NCBI GenBank assembly: GCA_028768525.1 | Contig: CP054837.1 | Location: 1,780,001 to 1,844,000 of the forward strand | DNA: 64,000 bases | Direction: 5' to 3' | From: Desulfobacter sp. | GTDB taxonomy: Bacteria; Desulfobacterota; Desulfobacteria; Desulfobacterales; Desulfobacteraceae | Shown: positions 54,470 to 63,531 of the stretch, in pieces | How the letters are laid out: each line of letters opens with the position of its first letter | How positions within the stretch are numbered: the stretch's first letter is position 1 | Translations under genes and position numbers: made by a program | The notes under the pieces: model-generated | What the model was told of the DNA's origin: nothing | What the model saw: only the letters and a program-made list of their open reading frames with translations | The model's database searches: none

Positions 54470-56029
54470 TTATGACTGCAGGACCTCGTAAATCACAACC
54501 CCATGCTGCCCGTACAGTTTTTTCAACCCATACCAAAAGGCATCCGGCTTTTGGGCCAATTTTGCATATTCCCCAAAGGCCCATTCCTGCCCATAGATAT
54601 AACGGGGATGGTATTTGGACATCACCATATCGAAATCGGCATCCGGCAGAGGATAGTTGCCTGCAAAAATTAAATAGTCTTGTTTGGGCATAACCGCTTT
54701 AAAGGCATCAATGGGGAAGCCGATCAGCTCCTTTTTCCCCCAGTAAAGGGCCTGGTAAGCAGAGTAGCCAAAAACAAACACAGGGCCGTCAGGTAAATCA
54801 TTTAACTTTTCCACGGCTGCTTTATGGGCCTGCCCCCCCTGCTCATGGGCGGCTAATATCTGCGGCACCCGAAAAAGGCAGATCAGTCCTAAAGCAACCG
54901 TTAAAAATACCAGGCTCCAAAGCGATAGTTGTGAATGGGCCAGAGCCAGGACGGAAAGAACGATAGAAGGAAACAGGGCAAATTCCAGATAGCGCTCGCC
55001 TTCCCCAAGGAATAGGAACAGCCTTGTTTTTGTCACAAAGAAACAAAAGCAGCCGGCCATTGCCCACGCCATGAGGAATCGATAAAAAAGGGGATCTATG
55101 GCTTTGGGCGGGGCAAAAAATGCAAACAGAAAAGGTGTCCCGCAGGCAACCAGTAGATGGGGGGCGTATGCCTCGTCAAGGCACCAGTTAAGAAAATTCC
55201 GGATCTTCAGCGATTTCAGCTTAGGCCAGCCGTGCTCTTGCCAGCTGCGGGTATAGTCGGCCCATGTTCTGGGAGAGAACCCGATAAAAACATGACGGTA
55301 AAAACTGAAATACCAATAGGAATGTACGAGCTGGCTCTTTACGCTTTCAATGGCGGCGCCGCGAAAAATCAGCAGGGATAAAATCAAACCGGCGATTAGT
55401 ATCAATCCATATGCGGGTGCGGCAATGGTCAGGAATAGTCCGAAAAACAACATGACCTGGTTGCCGAAAACCGAAGAGACCACCATAAAAGAGCAGACCA
55501 GGGCAGAAAAGCCTCCCATGGCCATCGAGCCTGTATGTATCGCGGCCATGGCAGAGAGGGCGTGAAAAAGATACAATGTTTCTCCCAGCACCCTTGGGGT
55601 GCCGCTGTAGGAACGTGGGCCTGAAGCAGCCCTAAGAATTAAAGGAGAAAAGCAAAAAATGAGGAGTGATGCCAATGGGATAATTTCAGCACCCGGGCCG
55701 GTAATATGCCTGGCCAACCAGAATCCTGCGGCCAGAACTGCCAGGGATGAAATCATATCCAGGATTTGGGAAGAAACCCGTTCCACAAAGGGGTGCCAGG
55801 ATAAAGGTAAAAAAGATAGAAGCCAGGGGAAACCCTGGTTGGCAGAGTACGGATACGGATACCCCACCGGTCTGTATTTAAGAAACCTATTCCGATTTTC
55901 TTTAATCAGCCGGGCAATGGTCATGTAAAGATAGACATCGTAGCTGATGGCCAAGGGATATTTTACCCTCAGCATTACACGTACATAAATACTGACCGCA
56001 ACGATAATGATACAAATGGACAATAACAT
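54470..56029 (-). CDS. Polytopic membrane protein, GT-C glycosyltransferase-like
   Basis: A 519-residue protein with roughly ten to twelve membrane segments in the first 390 residues and a C-terminal soluble domain (about 400-519). The first outer loop after helix 1 has SYDVYLYMTIARLIKENRNR, the acidic position used by GT-C polyprenyl-sugar transferases; PGAEIIP and RSYSGTP occur in later loops. It could be a lipid-linked sugar transferase or an O-antigen polymerase-like protein. The family cannot be settled by eye. Confidence 0.65.
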   Translation of the reverse strand: MLLSICIIIVAVSIYVRVMLRVKYPLAISYDVYLYMTIARLIKENRNRFLKYRPVGYPYPYSANQGFPWLLSFLPLSWHPFVERVSSQILDMISSLAVLAAGFWLARHITGPGAEIIPLASLLIFCFSPLILRAASGPRSYSGTPRVLGETLYLFHALSAMAAIHTGSMAMGGFSALVCSFMVVSSVFGNQVMLFFGLFLTIAAPAYGLILIAGLILSLLIFRGAAIESVKSQLVHSYWYFSFYRHVFIGFSPRTWADYTRSWQEHGWPKLKSLKIRNFLNWCLDEAYAPHLLVACGTPFLFAFFAPPKAIDPLFYRFLMAWAMAGCFCFFVTKTRLFLFLGEGERYLEFALFPSIVLSVLALAHSQLSLWSLVFLTVALGLICLFRVPQILAAHEQGGQAHKAAVEKLNDLPDGPVFVFGYSAYQALYWGKKELIGFPIDAFKAVMPKQDYLIFAGNYPLPDADFDMVMSKYHPRYIYGQEWAFGEYAKLAQKPDAFWYGLKKLYGQHGVVIYEVLQS

Positions 56030-56125
56030 GGATGGCTCAACCCACTTTAAACTTTAACGGTATATTTAACTAATCGTGGATTAATTAAATCACTACACTC
56101 TATGGGGTATAAATTGGGGCCTGCT

Positions 56126-57847
56126 TCAAAAAAGGTTGTAGACTCTTATCTTATCACCGAACAAACCATTGAGTTGTTGGCTTATCTGATTAAAAAATCT
56201 GGGAGAAAGGATGATTACATCTTTGGCAATGTCGAAAATAGCCTCTGCGGGAATCACCGGCAACCCACAGCACCCTCTGGTTTGCTTCTGCTTGTTGTTA
56301 TCTGCAAAGGCCTTCACATTCAACTGTCCCAGCTTTGTTTGGCTATAAAGTAGACGCCCTGTCCCACCAGCACCAAACAGAACTATGGAGCGGTCTGCCA
56401 ACAGAGATACCAAGGTGTTGATGGTTTCATAGGTATTCTGATCAAAAAGGTCGATGAGGTGAACCTGGTGATGCGGATACATTTTCCGAATTAAATCGAC
56501 CCGGTGGTTCTGATTATAGGTCTGGGTATCCAGAACAATATCCCGGGCCAGGTTGCCCAGTTTCTCAAGGGGGTAAACAGAAACACCACCGAACCTACCC
56601 AACACCTTCGGAGTGGGTTTAAAATCTGCCACGCCCCGAATGTCAAATTTTTGATTCAATTCCAAAAAACCAAAGCTTTGCTCTGAAAATCCGGCAATAA
56701 CACATGGCCTGGTTCCGATCTCTTTCGAAACATAGCGGTCCCACCTGGACAGGACATTCCAATCAGCACGGTGCATGGCGTTTGAAACGCCCCGTACCCG
56801 TCTTCCTAAAAGGACACGACAATCTTCGAGATTTTGGCAGGCTCTGTGAAAGCCACACTCCCTGGCACGGCCAAGCGCCGCATCAAAATAATCATCCCAT
56901 GGAAGGTTATCCACTAAACTTGGAAAGGCAAATATGTTTTCATCAATATTCTCAATGCCGGTAATGGAATTGAAAACAAGCTCAAATCCGTATTCGTCGG
57001 CAAGGCTCACCACATCCTCCATATGGGAAAGAGTTGAGCGCATCACCAGGGAATGGATTTCAACATCCCAACCCGCCCGCCCGCCGACCAACTCGGAGAG
57101 CAGAGCCAAATTCTCATTCAACCGCTCCCAGGATGCCCCTTTTCGAATTTCTTCATATGCACGGCCCACGCCATCCACACTTATGGTAAATCGCATCTTT
57201 CTAAGATTACATCGTTCCAAACTGTCAAAGAACTGATTGAGCAATATACCATTGGTTGTGACTTCCAAAATAACCGTATTTATGCGGTGACGTGAAAAGT
57301 ACTCTAAAGCAAAGCCGAATTCACCGGTAAGAAGCGGTTCTCCTCCCGACATACCGATATGAGCAATGTTGTCCCATCCGTTCTTTTCCAATACCTTAAA
57401 AAATGACGGCATGGGAACCCCCGGCTGTTTGACCCCCGAAGCATCGTCCCAGGTGGTGTAACACATCTTACATCTTAAATTACATTCCGACGCAGTCCCC
57501 AAAGCAAGATGGAATGGAGGGTATCTTAGAAGGACCTCCCCTTGGCGAAATGCATTTCTTGCCTTTTGAAAGGCTGGAAAACTACGTAGTTCATCTCTAA
57601 AAAACACGCCGAAGTCTTTCTCTCGCCCATAACAATGCTCACATGGGGAGCCTTTAATATCATGCTTCACCAGCCGGCTTCGTAGCTCAGTCATTGCATT
57701 GCTGTTAAACAGACTTGACAAAAGATCTGGAGATTCCAGTTCTATTTCCGGTAACTGATTAAAAACCATATAACAGCAGGGAGCAAAATGGTCCTGCCGT
57801 ATAGTCAGATGATACCAGGGCACTGTACACCAGGGAAGAACAGACAT
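56126..57847 (-). CDS. Twitch-domain radical SAM protein with two C-terminal Rossmann-like domains
   Basis: A 573-residue protein. An N-terminal auxiliary-cluster region has WCTVPWYHLTI, APCCYM and CEHCYG (Cys7, 24, 25, 69, 72), then the radical SAM site Cys122, Cys126, Cys129 (CNLRCKMC) and MSGGEPLLTG. After about residue 370 follow two small Rossmann-like modules (RPCVIAGFSEQSFGF; SIVLFGAGGTGRLLYSQTK with AFADNNKQKQ) of PglD-like form. ATG at 57847 is preferred over a TTG upstream because AGGAG lies next to it. It is the largest radical SAM protein here and likely has two partner sites. Confidence 0.82.
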   Translation of the reverse strand: MSVLPWCTVPWYHLTIRQDHFAPCCYMVFNQLPEIELESPDLLSSLFNSNAMTELRSRLVKHDIKGSPCEHCYGREKDFGVFFRDELRSFPAFQKARNAFRQGEVLLRYPPFHLALGTASECNLRCKMCYTTWDDASGVKQPGVPMPSFFKVLEKNGWDNIAHIGMSGGEPLLTGEFGFALEYFSRHRINTVILEVTTNGILLNQFFDSLERCNLRKMRFTISVDGVGRAYEEIRKGASWERLNENLALLSELVGGRAGWDVEIHSLVMRSTLSHMEDVVSLADEYGFELVFNSITGIENIDENIFAFPSLVDNLPWDDYFDAALGRARECGFHRACQNLEDCRVLLGRRVRGVSNAMHRADWNVLSRWDRYVSKEIGTRPCVIAGFSEQSFGFLELNQKFDIRGVADFKPTPKVLGRFGGVSVYPLEKLGNLARDIVLDTQTYNQNHRVDLIRKMYPHHQVHLIDLFDQNTYETINTLVSLLADRSIVLFGAGGTGRLLYSQTKLGQLNVKAFADNNKQKQTRGCCGLPVIPAEAIFDIAKDVIILSPRFFNQISQQLNGLFGDKIRVYNLF

Positions 57848-57910
57848 ATTTCTCCTACTATTTTTTATAGGCTCCTTCAAGACCTGTTCAAAAATCGTCT
57901 TTGCCTTACT

Positions 57911-59647
57911 TCAAGCCAGATTTTTTTTCCTTATGATACATTTTTCAAGGAATAGAACGTCCAAGCCGCTACTAAAAAAAGTTCGAATTGCATCCTTAGG
58001 AGAGCAAACGATAGGCTCCCCCTGGACATTAAAGGAGGTGTTTAAAACAATATCAATTTGGCTTAGTTTTGAAAATTCCACCAATAAATCATAATATGCG
58101 GAATGTATATTTCGGGAAACGGTTTGAATTCTGCATGAGCCATCCTTATGGGTGATTCCCGGAAGACGCTCTCTAAAATCAGGTCGGACACTGACCACAC
58201 GCTCCATATATGGGATGCTTTGATTCAACCCACAATCAAAATATCGATGCGCGCTTTGATCAATAACCGAGGCGGCAAAAGGCCTGAAAGGCTCTCTGTA
58301 CTTTACGCAAGAATTAATCCTGTCTTTTATATCAGGCAGTCTAGGATCCGCCAATATGGATCGAGCTCCCAGAGCCCGTTCCCCAAATTCCATTCCTCCG
58401 CTAAACCACCCGACCAGCTTGCCTTGATATATCTCCTGTGCTGCAGCGGCTGAAGGATTGTCACATACGGAGTAGGGGATACCATAATTCTCCAGGGTAC
58501 TTCGAACAGCCTTTGTAGAAAAACGAGGACCTAAAAACGGGGACGGGGGACGGGAATCCTTTATCCGAGAGCCCTTTTTAAGTTGGCTATGCACCCATAA
58601 TGCGGCGCCTACCGCCCCGCCGTTGTCAGCAGCAGCATAGGGAATAAACACCTGATTGAAAGGTGTATTACCAGTGATTTTGCCATTTGCAAGGGAATTC
58701 ATAAAACACCCGCCAGAAACTGCCAGCTCAGTCATACCGGTCTTTTCATTAAGGCGTTGTAACAGGGTGAACAACATTTTTTCAAAAATGTACTGAGCCC
58801 CTGATGCGAGATCAAAATGATGGGGCATCATCTTTTCACATCTTGAACGCGCCGGTATCCCTATAGCTTTCTCCAGTTTTTTAACGCCGTACCCGCCCTT
58901 TTTCATATTGGCAAAATCAATGTACCTTTGATTTATATACCATTCGCCGTCTGCTTCATCCCACACAATGAGTTCCGCCAATTTATCTGAAAAGACATTG
59001 GGATCTCCATAAGCCGCAGCCCCCATTACCTTCCATTCATCGCAATTTGGCATGAATCCTAGAAATTCTGTTATGGCGGCATAAAATATTCCCAGAGAAT
59101 GGGGATAAGGAATCTTTTTCTGGATCTGAATTCCATTTGAACCGAAAACCCCACAGGTAACCGAGTCAATTTCACCGTATTCGTCAACAACGGCGAATGC
59201 ACCTCGCTCAAAAGGGGCATGAAGCACACAATGGGCGGCATGGCTCAAGTGGTGATTGACAAAATAAATGGGTTGATCTTCTGCCATTCCAAGGTGCAGC
59301 CGCAGAGCATCCTTAGGCTCGGATGAGGGCGAATGGAAATCCATCAAATTGTTCGGCACGATATACAGCCATTCAGGATCATACCTTCGCCACCGCGTAA
59401 AGCCTGACATATTAATATGACGCATATTCATTCCAGGGTTCCATGACACGGCAATGGCATCGCAATCATTAAGAGAAGATAGTTTCCCGGTTTCAAGGCA
59501 ATAGGCAATGGAATGCCGCGGGAATGAGCTATCCCTTTTTATCCTAGAAAAACGTTCCTCTGACGCGGCTGACTCAACACACCCATCTTTTAGCAGGCAT
59601 GCCGAAGTTTGGGCACCATTTATACTCAAACCAAGTATTTTACACAT
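57911..59647 (-). CDS. NodU/CmcH-family O-carbamoyltransferase
   Basis: A 578-residue carbamoyltransferase that uses carbamoyl phosphate and ATP to carbamoylate a hydroxyl group. The N-terminal Kae1-like half has LGLSINGAQTSACLLKDG, the metal ligands in FVNHHLSHAAH, and DEYGEIDS; the C-terminal half has SGGCFMNSLANG, GEFGERALGARSILADPR and LNTSFNVQGEPIV, as in NodU and TobZ. It probably carbamoylates the glycan or one of its building blocks. A possible -35/-10 pair (TTGCTG, TAAGAT, 17 apart) lies shortly upstream. Confidence 0.93.
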   Translation of the reverse strand: MCKILGLSINGAQTSACLLKDGCVESAASEERFSRIKRDSSFPRHSIAYCLETGKLSSLNDCDAIAVSWNPGMNMRHINMSGFTRWRRYDPEWLYIVPNNLMDFHSPSSEPKDALRLHLGMAEDQPIYFVNHHLSHAAHCVLHAPFERGAFAVVDEYGEIDSVTCGVFGSNGIQIQKKIPYPHSLGIFYAAITEFLGFMPNCDEWKVMGAAAYGDPNVFSDKLAELIVWDEADGEWYINQRYIDFANMKKGGYGVKKLEKAIGIPARSRCEKMMPHHFDLASGAQYIFEKMLFTLLQRLNEKTGMTELAVSGGCFMNSLANGKITGNTPFNQVFIPYAAADNGGAVGAALWVHSQLKKGSRIKDSRPPSPFLGPRFSTKAVRSTLENYGIPYSVCDNPSAAAAQEIYQGKLVGWFSGGMEFGERALGARSILADPRLPDIKDRINSCVKYREPFRPFAASVIDQSAHRYFDCGLNQSIPYMERVVSVRPDFRERLPGITHKDGSCRIQTVSRNIHSAYYDLLVEFSKLSQIDIVLNTSFNVQGEPIVCSPKDAIRTFFSSGLDVLFLEKCIIRKKNLA

Positions 59648-59775
59648 AAAATGCTATCCTATCTTATGTTGTCTCCCCCGAAACAGCAAAATCCTCACAC
59701 TGTATCCGAACCATCTCGAATTACACAGGATCGTTCCAATTTCCATTTTAGAAAGCCACATCCAAGCCTGAGCGT

Positions 59776-60897
59776 TCAGCGACCAAGTATTGACCAATAG
59801 TCACTATGGGCATCAAAGTTATCCTGAAATAAAAAAGTATGGCGATAAAGGTTATAGGTATTCTTAACCACTTCAGGCTTGGCGTATAGAAGGTCTATGA
59901 CGCCATCCATTAATTCATTCTTTTTATTGGATGCAAGCAATACCGCGTCCACATCCATGGTTTGCAGACTCTCAGGTGGCCCCACCTCATATCCATCCAG
60001 TAAGGTCCCCCATCTTTCAGGGTCACTGTCCACAATGCCCATAATTCGATGATTGTCCCTTGGACTTAAAACAAGGTCTCTATAGTACAGTTCATAGTGT
60101 CCCCGGGTTCCCCATACGGCAAGCTTCCGTCCACGGATTGACTGAACGGAAACACTGTTTTCATCAAGCTTTGCTTGATACTGCTCATATGCCCAACTGA
60201 GAAATGAGGTTTTCAAAGGCAGTTTTTTCTGTTTGGTAGCCATGAACATCAGATTGAAACGGCTTAAATCAAAGGAATTTCTACTATTGTGCAAATCCCC
60301 TTTAATCTCGTAGACGGTGTTTCGACTCAAATTGTCACAGACAAATGCCTTTATATCCCCGTATCCGTTGGATTCATAAAAACGCATCATGGCATGAAGG
60401 TTCAAAAGCCCCTGAACATGTCCAAGAGGATCTAACATGGTGGTGTGAACCACACGCCCCCCAACAGCAAGCATGTTATTGATATTTTTAAACAACTGAA
60501 GTCTATCAAAGACATGATGACCTGTGCACCCGTCCAGGATCAGGTCGAAACGATTCCAAAGTTCTTCCGGCACCGGGTTGCCTAGGTCATATTCATAGGC
60601 CTTCGGCGTATGGGCTAAAATATCGATGTTGATTACACTATCAAACCCCATTAGAAACAAAAAGACGTTGGCATTTACGGTTTTTGAAGATTGTTTTTCA
60701 TAGAGATCAAAAAATTCATATCTCGTTTCTCGGCTAAGAGGGGCAAATGTAATCCCCTGTTTCAACATCAGTTTAATCAATTCAGGATAACTGATATGCA
60801 GGGTCTGAGTTCCTAAAGTTGCCGCTCTTCCTTGAGTGGGCCGGTAGTCCGACAAATATTCTGTAAGAATTTGTATTTCCGATTGTGAAAACGCCAT
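59776..60897 (-). CDS. Methyltransferase-like protein with a C-terminal Rossmann-like domain
   Basis: A 373-residue protein. Residues about 75-190 follow the class I methyltransferase order (DSVINIDILAH, FDLILDGCTGHHVFDRLQ, LAVGGRVVHTTM) without a glycine-rich loop, so SAM use is doubtful. From about residue 255 GRKLAVWGTRGHYELYYRDL and MGIVDSDPERWG form a PglD-like nucleotide-binding module as in the neighbouring radical SAM protein. No known function. AGGA precedes the ATG by nine bases. Confidence 0.65.
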   Translation of the reverse strand: MAFSQSEIQILTEYLSDYRPTQGRAATLGTQTLHISYPELIKLMLKQGITFAPLSRETRYEFFDLYEKQSSKTVNANVFLFLMGFDSVINIDILAHTPKAYEYDLGNPVPEELWNRFDLILDGCTGHHVFDRLQLFKNINNMLAVGGRVVHTTMLDPLGHVQGLLNLHAMMRFYESNGYGDIKAFVCDNLSRNTVYEIKGDLHNSRNSFDLSRFNLMFMATKQKKLPLKTSFLSWAYEQYQAKLDENSVSVQSIRGRKLAVWGTRGHYELYYRDLVLSPRDNHRIMGIVDSDPERWGTLLDGYEVGPPESLQTMDVDAVLLASNKKNELMDGVIDLLYAKPEVVKNTYNLYRHTFLFQDNFDAHSDYWSILGR

Positions 60898-60932
60898 GGT
60901 TTCACATCCTTTTTGATATATATCCCATAGAC

Positions 60933-62003
60933 TTACTCTGCCTTCAAAATCCCTGACAGCATTGTTTGATAACCTGAATCCCTTACTTTTTCCGACATGG
61001 ACGCCTTTTCCTTCAAGTTAAAATTATGCCTGCAATACTCACATCGGTAATAATTTCCTTTGCTTTCCATGTATTTTTTCCGAAATTGCTTTGCACGATC
61101 ACTGTGAAATGCCCCCAGCGCCCCTCCGGGTTCGAAAATAGAGCCCAAATACATGGGATCATGCTCTCCCAATCCCTGGAAATCCAATTTACAGCAAGGA
61201 ATCACTCTGCCGTCTGTATCTATGGTGATTCCTGAAAACACATTCGGGCAAAAAGGACCTCGCTCACCGTTTAAAACTACCTTGTGGACAGCCACACCCT
61301 TTTTATAATCCGGTTCATATATATCAAAATTCGTTTTTATCCTAGGCCGCCATTTTTCATAACTTTCCAATGATGTATATAGCCCATTGAATTGTTGCAT
61401 GTTTTCAAATGTTTCAGGTGGCATGAAGAAGTCGAATTTTAAAGTAACATTCGGCAATTTCGAATAATAAGCAACAGCTTCATCCATCTGGGTTTCGGTA
61501 ATTGCATTTACCAAATACTTGACAACGATATTCGTTTTCATCCCACGACGGTCCACCTCATCAGTAAACCTCTCCAACCGATTCTGGACATTTTCCAGTC
61601 GCCCGTTTTTACGAAAACCACCGTATACATCCTGGGTCATACCGTCAATTGAGAACATTATATTACTGATCCCGGTGTCCGCCAGACGTACCGGGTCCAC
61701 ACATGCCCCTGTCGTGTCAATCTCAACGCGGCACCCCTCAGTTTCGGCATACTCAACCATGGCATAGACATCAGGATTCAAAAAATTCTCACCCGGAGAG
61801 TAGAGGCCAATCTGAGTTTTATACTGTTTGAACTCATCAACAATCCTCTTAAACGTGGAAAAAGGCATAAATCTGGGTTTATTCCTCCAATCTTGCTTCC
61901 ACTTTTCAGAAGACGTATGATAGCAACCCGGGCATGCATAAGTACATTTCCAAGATCCGAACACAGTGATATAATAAGGGATATATTCCGAAGTATTCTC
62001 CAT
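60933..62003 (-). CDS. Radical SAM/SPASM protein
   Basis: A 356-residue enzyme: the radical SAM triad is Cys20, Cys24, Cys27 (CTYACPGC), LYSPGENFL takes the place of the GGEP motif, and the C-terminal half carries SPASM-like cysteines (FCPNVF, VIPCCKLDF, CEYCRHNF). ATG at 62003 is preferred because GGAG lies six bases before it; the frame continues to a TTG at 62036. It lies between the methyltransferase-like gene and a second radical SAM gene. Confidence 0.85.
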   Translation of the reverse strand: MENTSEYIPYYITVFGSWKCTYACPGCYHTSSEKWKQDWRNKPRFMPFSTFKRIVDEFKQYKTQIGLYSPGENFLNPDVYAMVEYAETEGCRVEIDTTGACVDPVRLADTGISNIMFSIDGMTQDVYGGFRKNGRLENVQNRLERFTDEVDRRGMKTNIVVKYLVNAITETQMDEAVAYYSKLPNVTLKFDFFMPPETFENMQQFNGLYTSLESYEKWRPRIKTNFDIYEPDYKKGVAVHKVVLNGERGPFCPNVFSGITIDTDGRVIPCCKLDFQGLGEHDPMYLGSIFEPGGALGAFHSDRAKQFRKKYMESKGNYYRCEYCRHNFNLKEKASMSEKVRDSGYQTMLSGILKAE

Positions 62004-62019
62004 AATCGTCTCCATTATC

Positions 62020-63519
62020 CTAACGCCAGTGCGCAAGCAATTTTAGTGATTCATCCAGAAACCCGCTGAAATCCAGAAACATCTTTTCAGCCATGGAAAG
62101 GCAGTGATTGTGAACAACTCGGCAATAGGCCCGTTTGCTTTCGTTCTTCGGCGGGGAGCCATAGACGGCAGATTTGAACCAAGCCAGGGACCGGAAGGCC
62201 TCATGCGCCTTGCACACGGTATCGTATACCCCTTGGTCCGAATAGCAAGGCGGCAGTTTAAGCCCCTGTTTCAACGGAAGCCCAAACAAAACGCAATTTA
62301 ACAGATCAAGGTACTGGGACAACTGAAAGCTCTCAGGAGAGGCCCCTATCCCCTGCCAAAGTCTATCCCCCAGAGGGGTCCCCCAATAGGGCATATAAGG
62401 TCGCATCTGCACACGAAGATTCGGGTGTGCCCCATAAAACTCAGTTAAATTTCTGATACATCGGGAAAGTTTTTCACTATCAACAGGGTCCCCCAAAACA
62501 GCATCAACGCCTACCAGTATGTTGCCTTCAAAACCTAAACCAAGGGTATGGCCATATTCGATGACATCACCTAAATGTGCCACATCATAAGGTTTACCAA
62601 TTTTTTTTTGAATCACAGGATCCAGTGTTTCAAGACCGAAAAATACGGTTTCTATTCCAGCGCGGCGAACCATATTTACCGTGTCACAATCCATATCCGT
62701 GACGCGCATACCCAATGTGTTGTATAAAGCCAAATAAGGGTGGGCAGCTATTTGGGCAAGAAAGCTTGTTTTCAGGTCGGTGAATTCCATGATATTGGCG
62801 TCTAAGACATCAATTCGTGTGACCTGGTGGGTTGAATACAAAAATTCAAGATCCGCCCATATCATATCCAGGGGTTTTGCCGCAAGCCCGGATTTTCTCT
62901 TGCAAAACGCTGTTTGATGGCAAAACAGGCACCCTGAAGAACATCCCAGAGACAGGTAATATCCAGTTCCCATACCACCCACTTCTTTTCTCAGGGTGCT
63001 TAATGGATTTAAAAGCCGGTGGTACGCACGGGAAAGCCTAAAATCTGCTCCGAAACCCATTGGATAGCAGGGTTCAACAATGCCCTCCACATCCTTTTTG
63101 AACCACCCGTCACTTTCCCAAGGGAAGCCTCTGACCACACAATGGAACAATTGGCTGTTTGCAAATATCTGGGGAACAAGTGTCTGATGCAACCCGCCGG
63201 TGATGATTCTGACCCTGGGATCCGCCTTGAGGAGCGCGATACACTCAAAAAATAACTTTTCGGTGCCGTTCGGCATGCAATGCCAATAATGCCAGAGAAA
63301 TACACTTACACTGGCATCAGGGCAAGAAAGGGCCGAATCAAGAGCCCTGGTAACATATTTAAGGTCTCCGGCATCCTGGACAAACACCACGGCCATATCT
63401 TCCATATCCATTCCGGTTTGGTCAGCAAGATAGCAACATGAATACAGGCCGAACTCCGGGGTGACGGGATAGTGCCTGAATTCTATGAAAACCATTTTTC
63501 CGGGGAAATTATCCATCAC
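62020..63519 (-). CDS. B12-binding-type radical SAM protein
   Basis: A 499-residue protein with an N-terminal Rossmann-like region of the cobalamin-binding type (residues 1-150, TGGLHQTLVP, without the DxHxxG ligand) and a radical SAM barrel with Cys193, Cys197, Cys200 (CSSGCLFC). VFFGLETLDP and NILVGVDAV are usual for the class. The C-terminus, about 380-499, is helical. The start is GTG at 63519 or ATG at 63516; GGAGAGG is close by. It may perform methylation or another radical reaction on an unactivated carbon. Confidence 0.82.
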   Translation of the reverse strand: MMDNFPGKMVFIEFRHYPVTPEFGLYSCCYLADQTGMDMEDMAVVFVQDAGDLKYVTRALDSALSCPDASVSVFLWHYWHCMPNGTEKLFFECIALLKADPRVRIITGGLHQTLVPQIFANSQLFHCVVRGFPWESDGWFKKDVEGIVEPCYPMGFGADFRLSRAYHRLLNPLSTLRKEVGGMGTGYYLSLGCSSGCLFCHQTAFCKRKSGLAAKPLDMIWADLEFLYSTHQVTRIDVLDANIMEFTDLKTSFLAQIAAHPYLALYNTLGMRVTDMDCDTVNMVRRAGIETVFFGLETLDPVIQKKIGKPYDVAHLGDVIEYGHTLGLGFEGNILVGVDAVLGDPVDSEKLSRCIRNLTEFYGAHPNLRVQMRPYMPYWGTPLGDRLWQGIGASPESFQLSQYLDLLNCVLFGLPLKQGLKLPPCYSDQGVYDTVCKAHEAFRSLAWFKSAVYGSPPKNESKRAYCRVVHNHCLSMAEKMFLDFSGFLDESLKLLAHWR

Positions 63520-63531
63520 AGACCTCTCCTT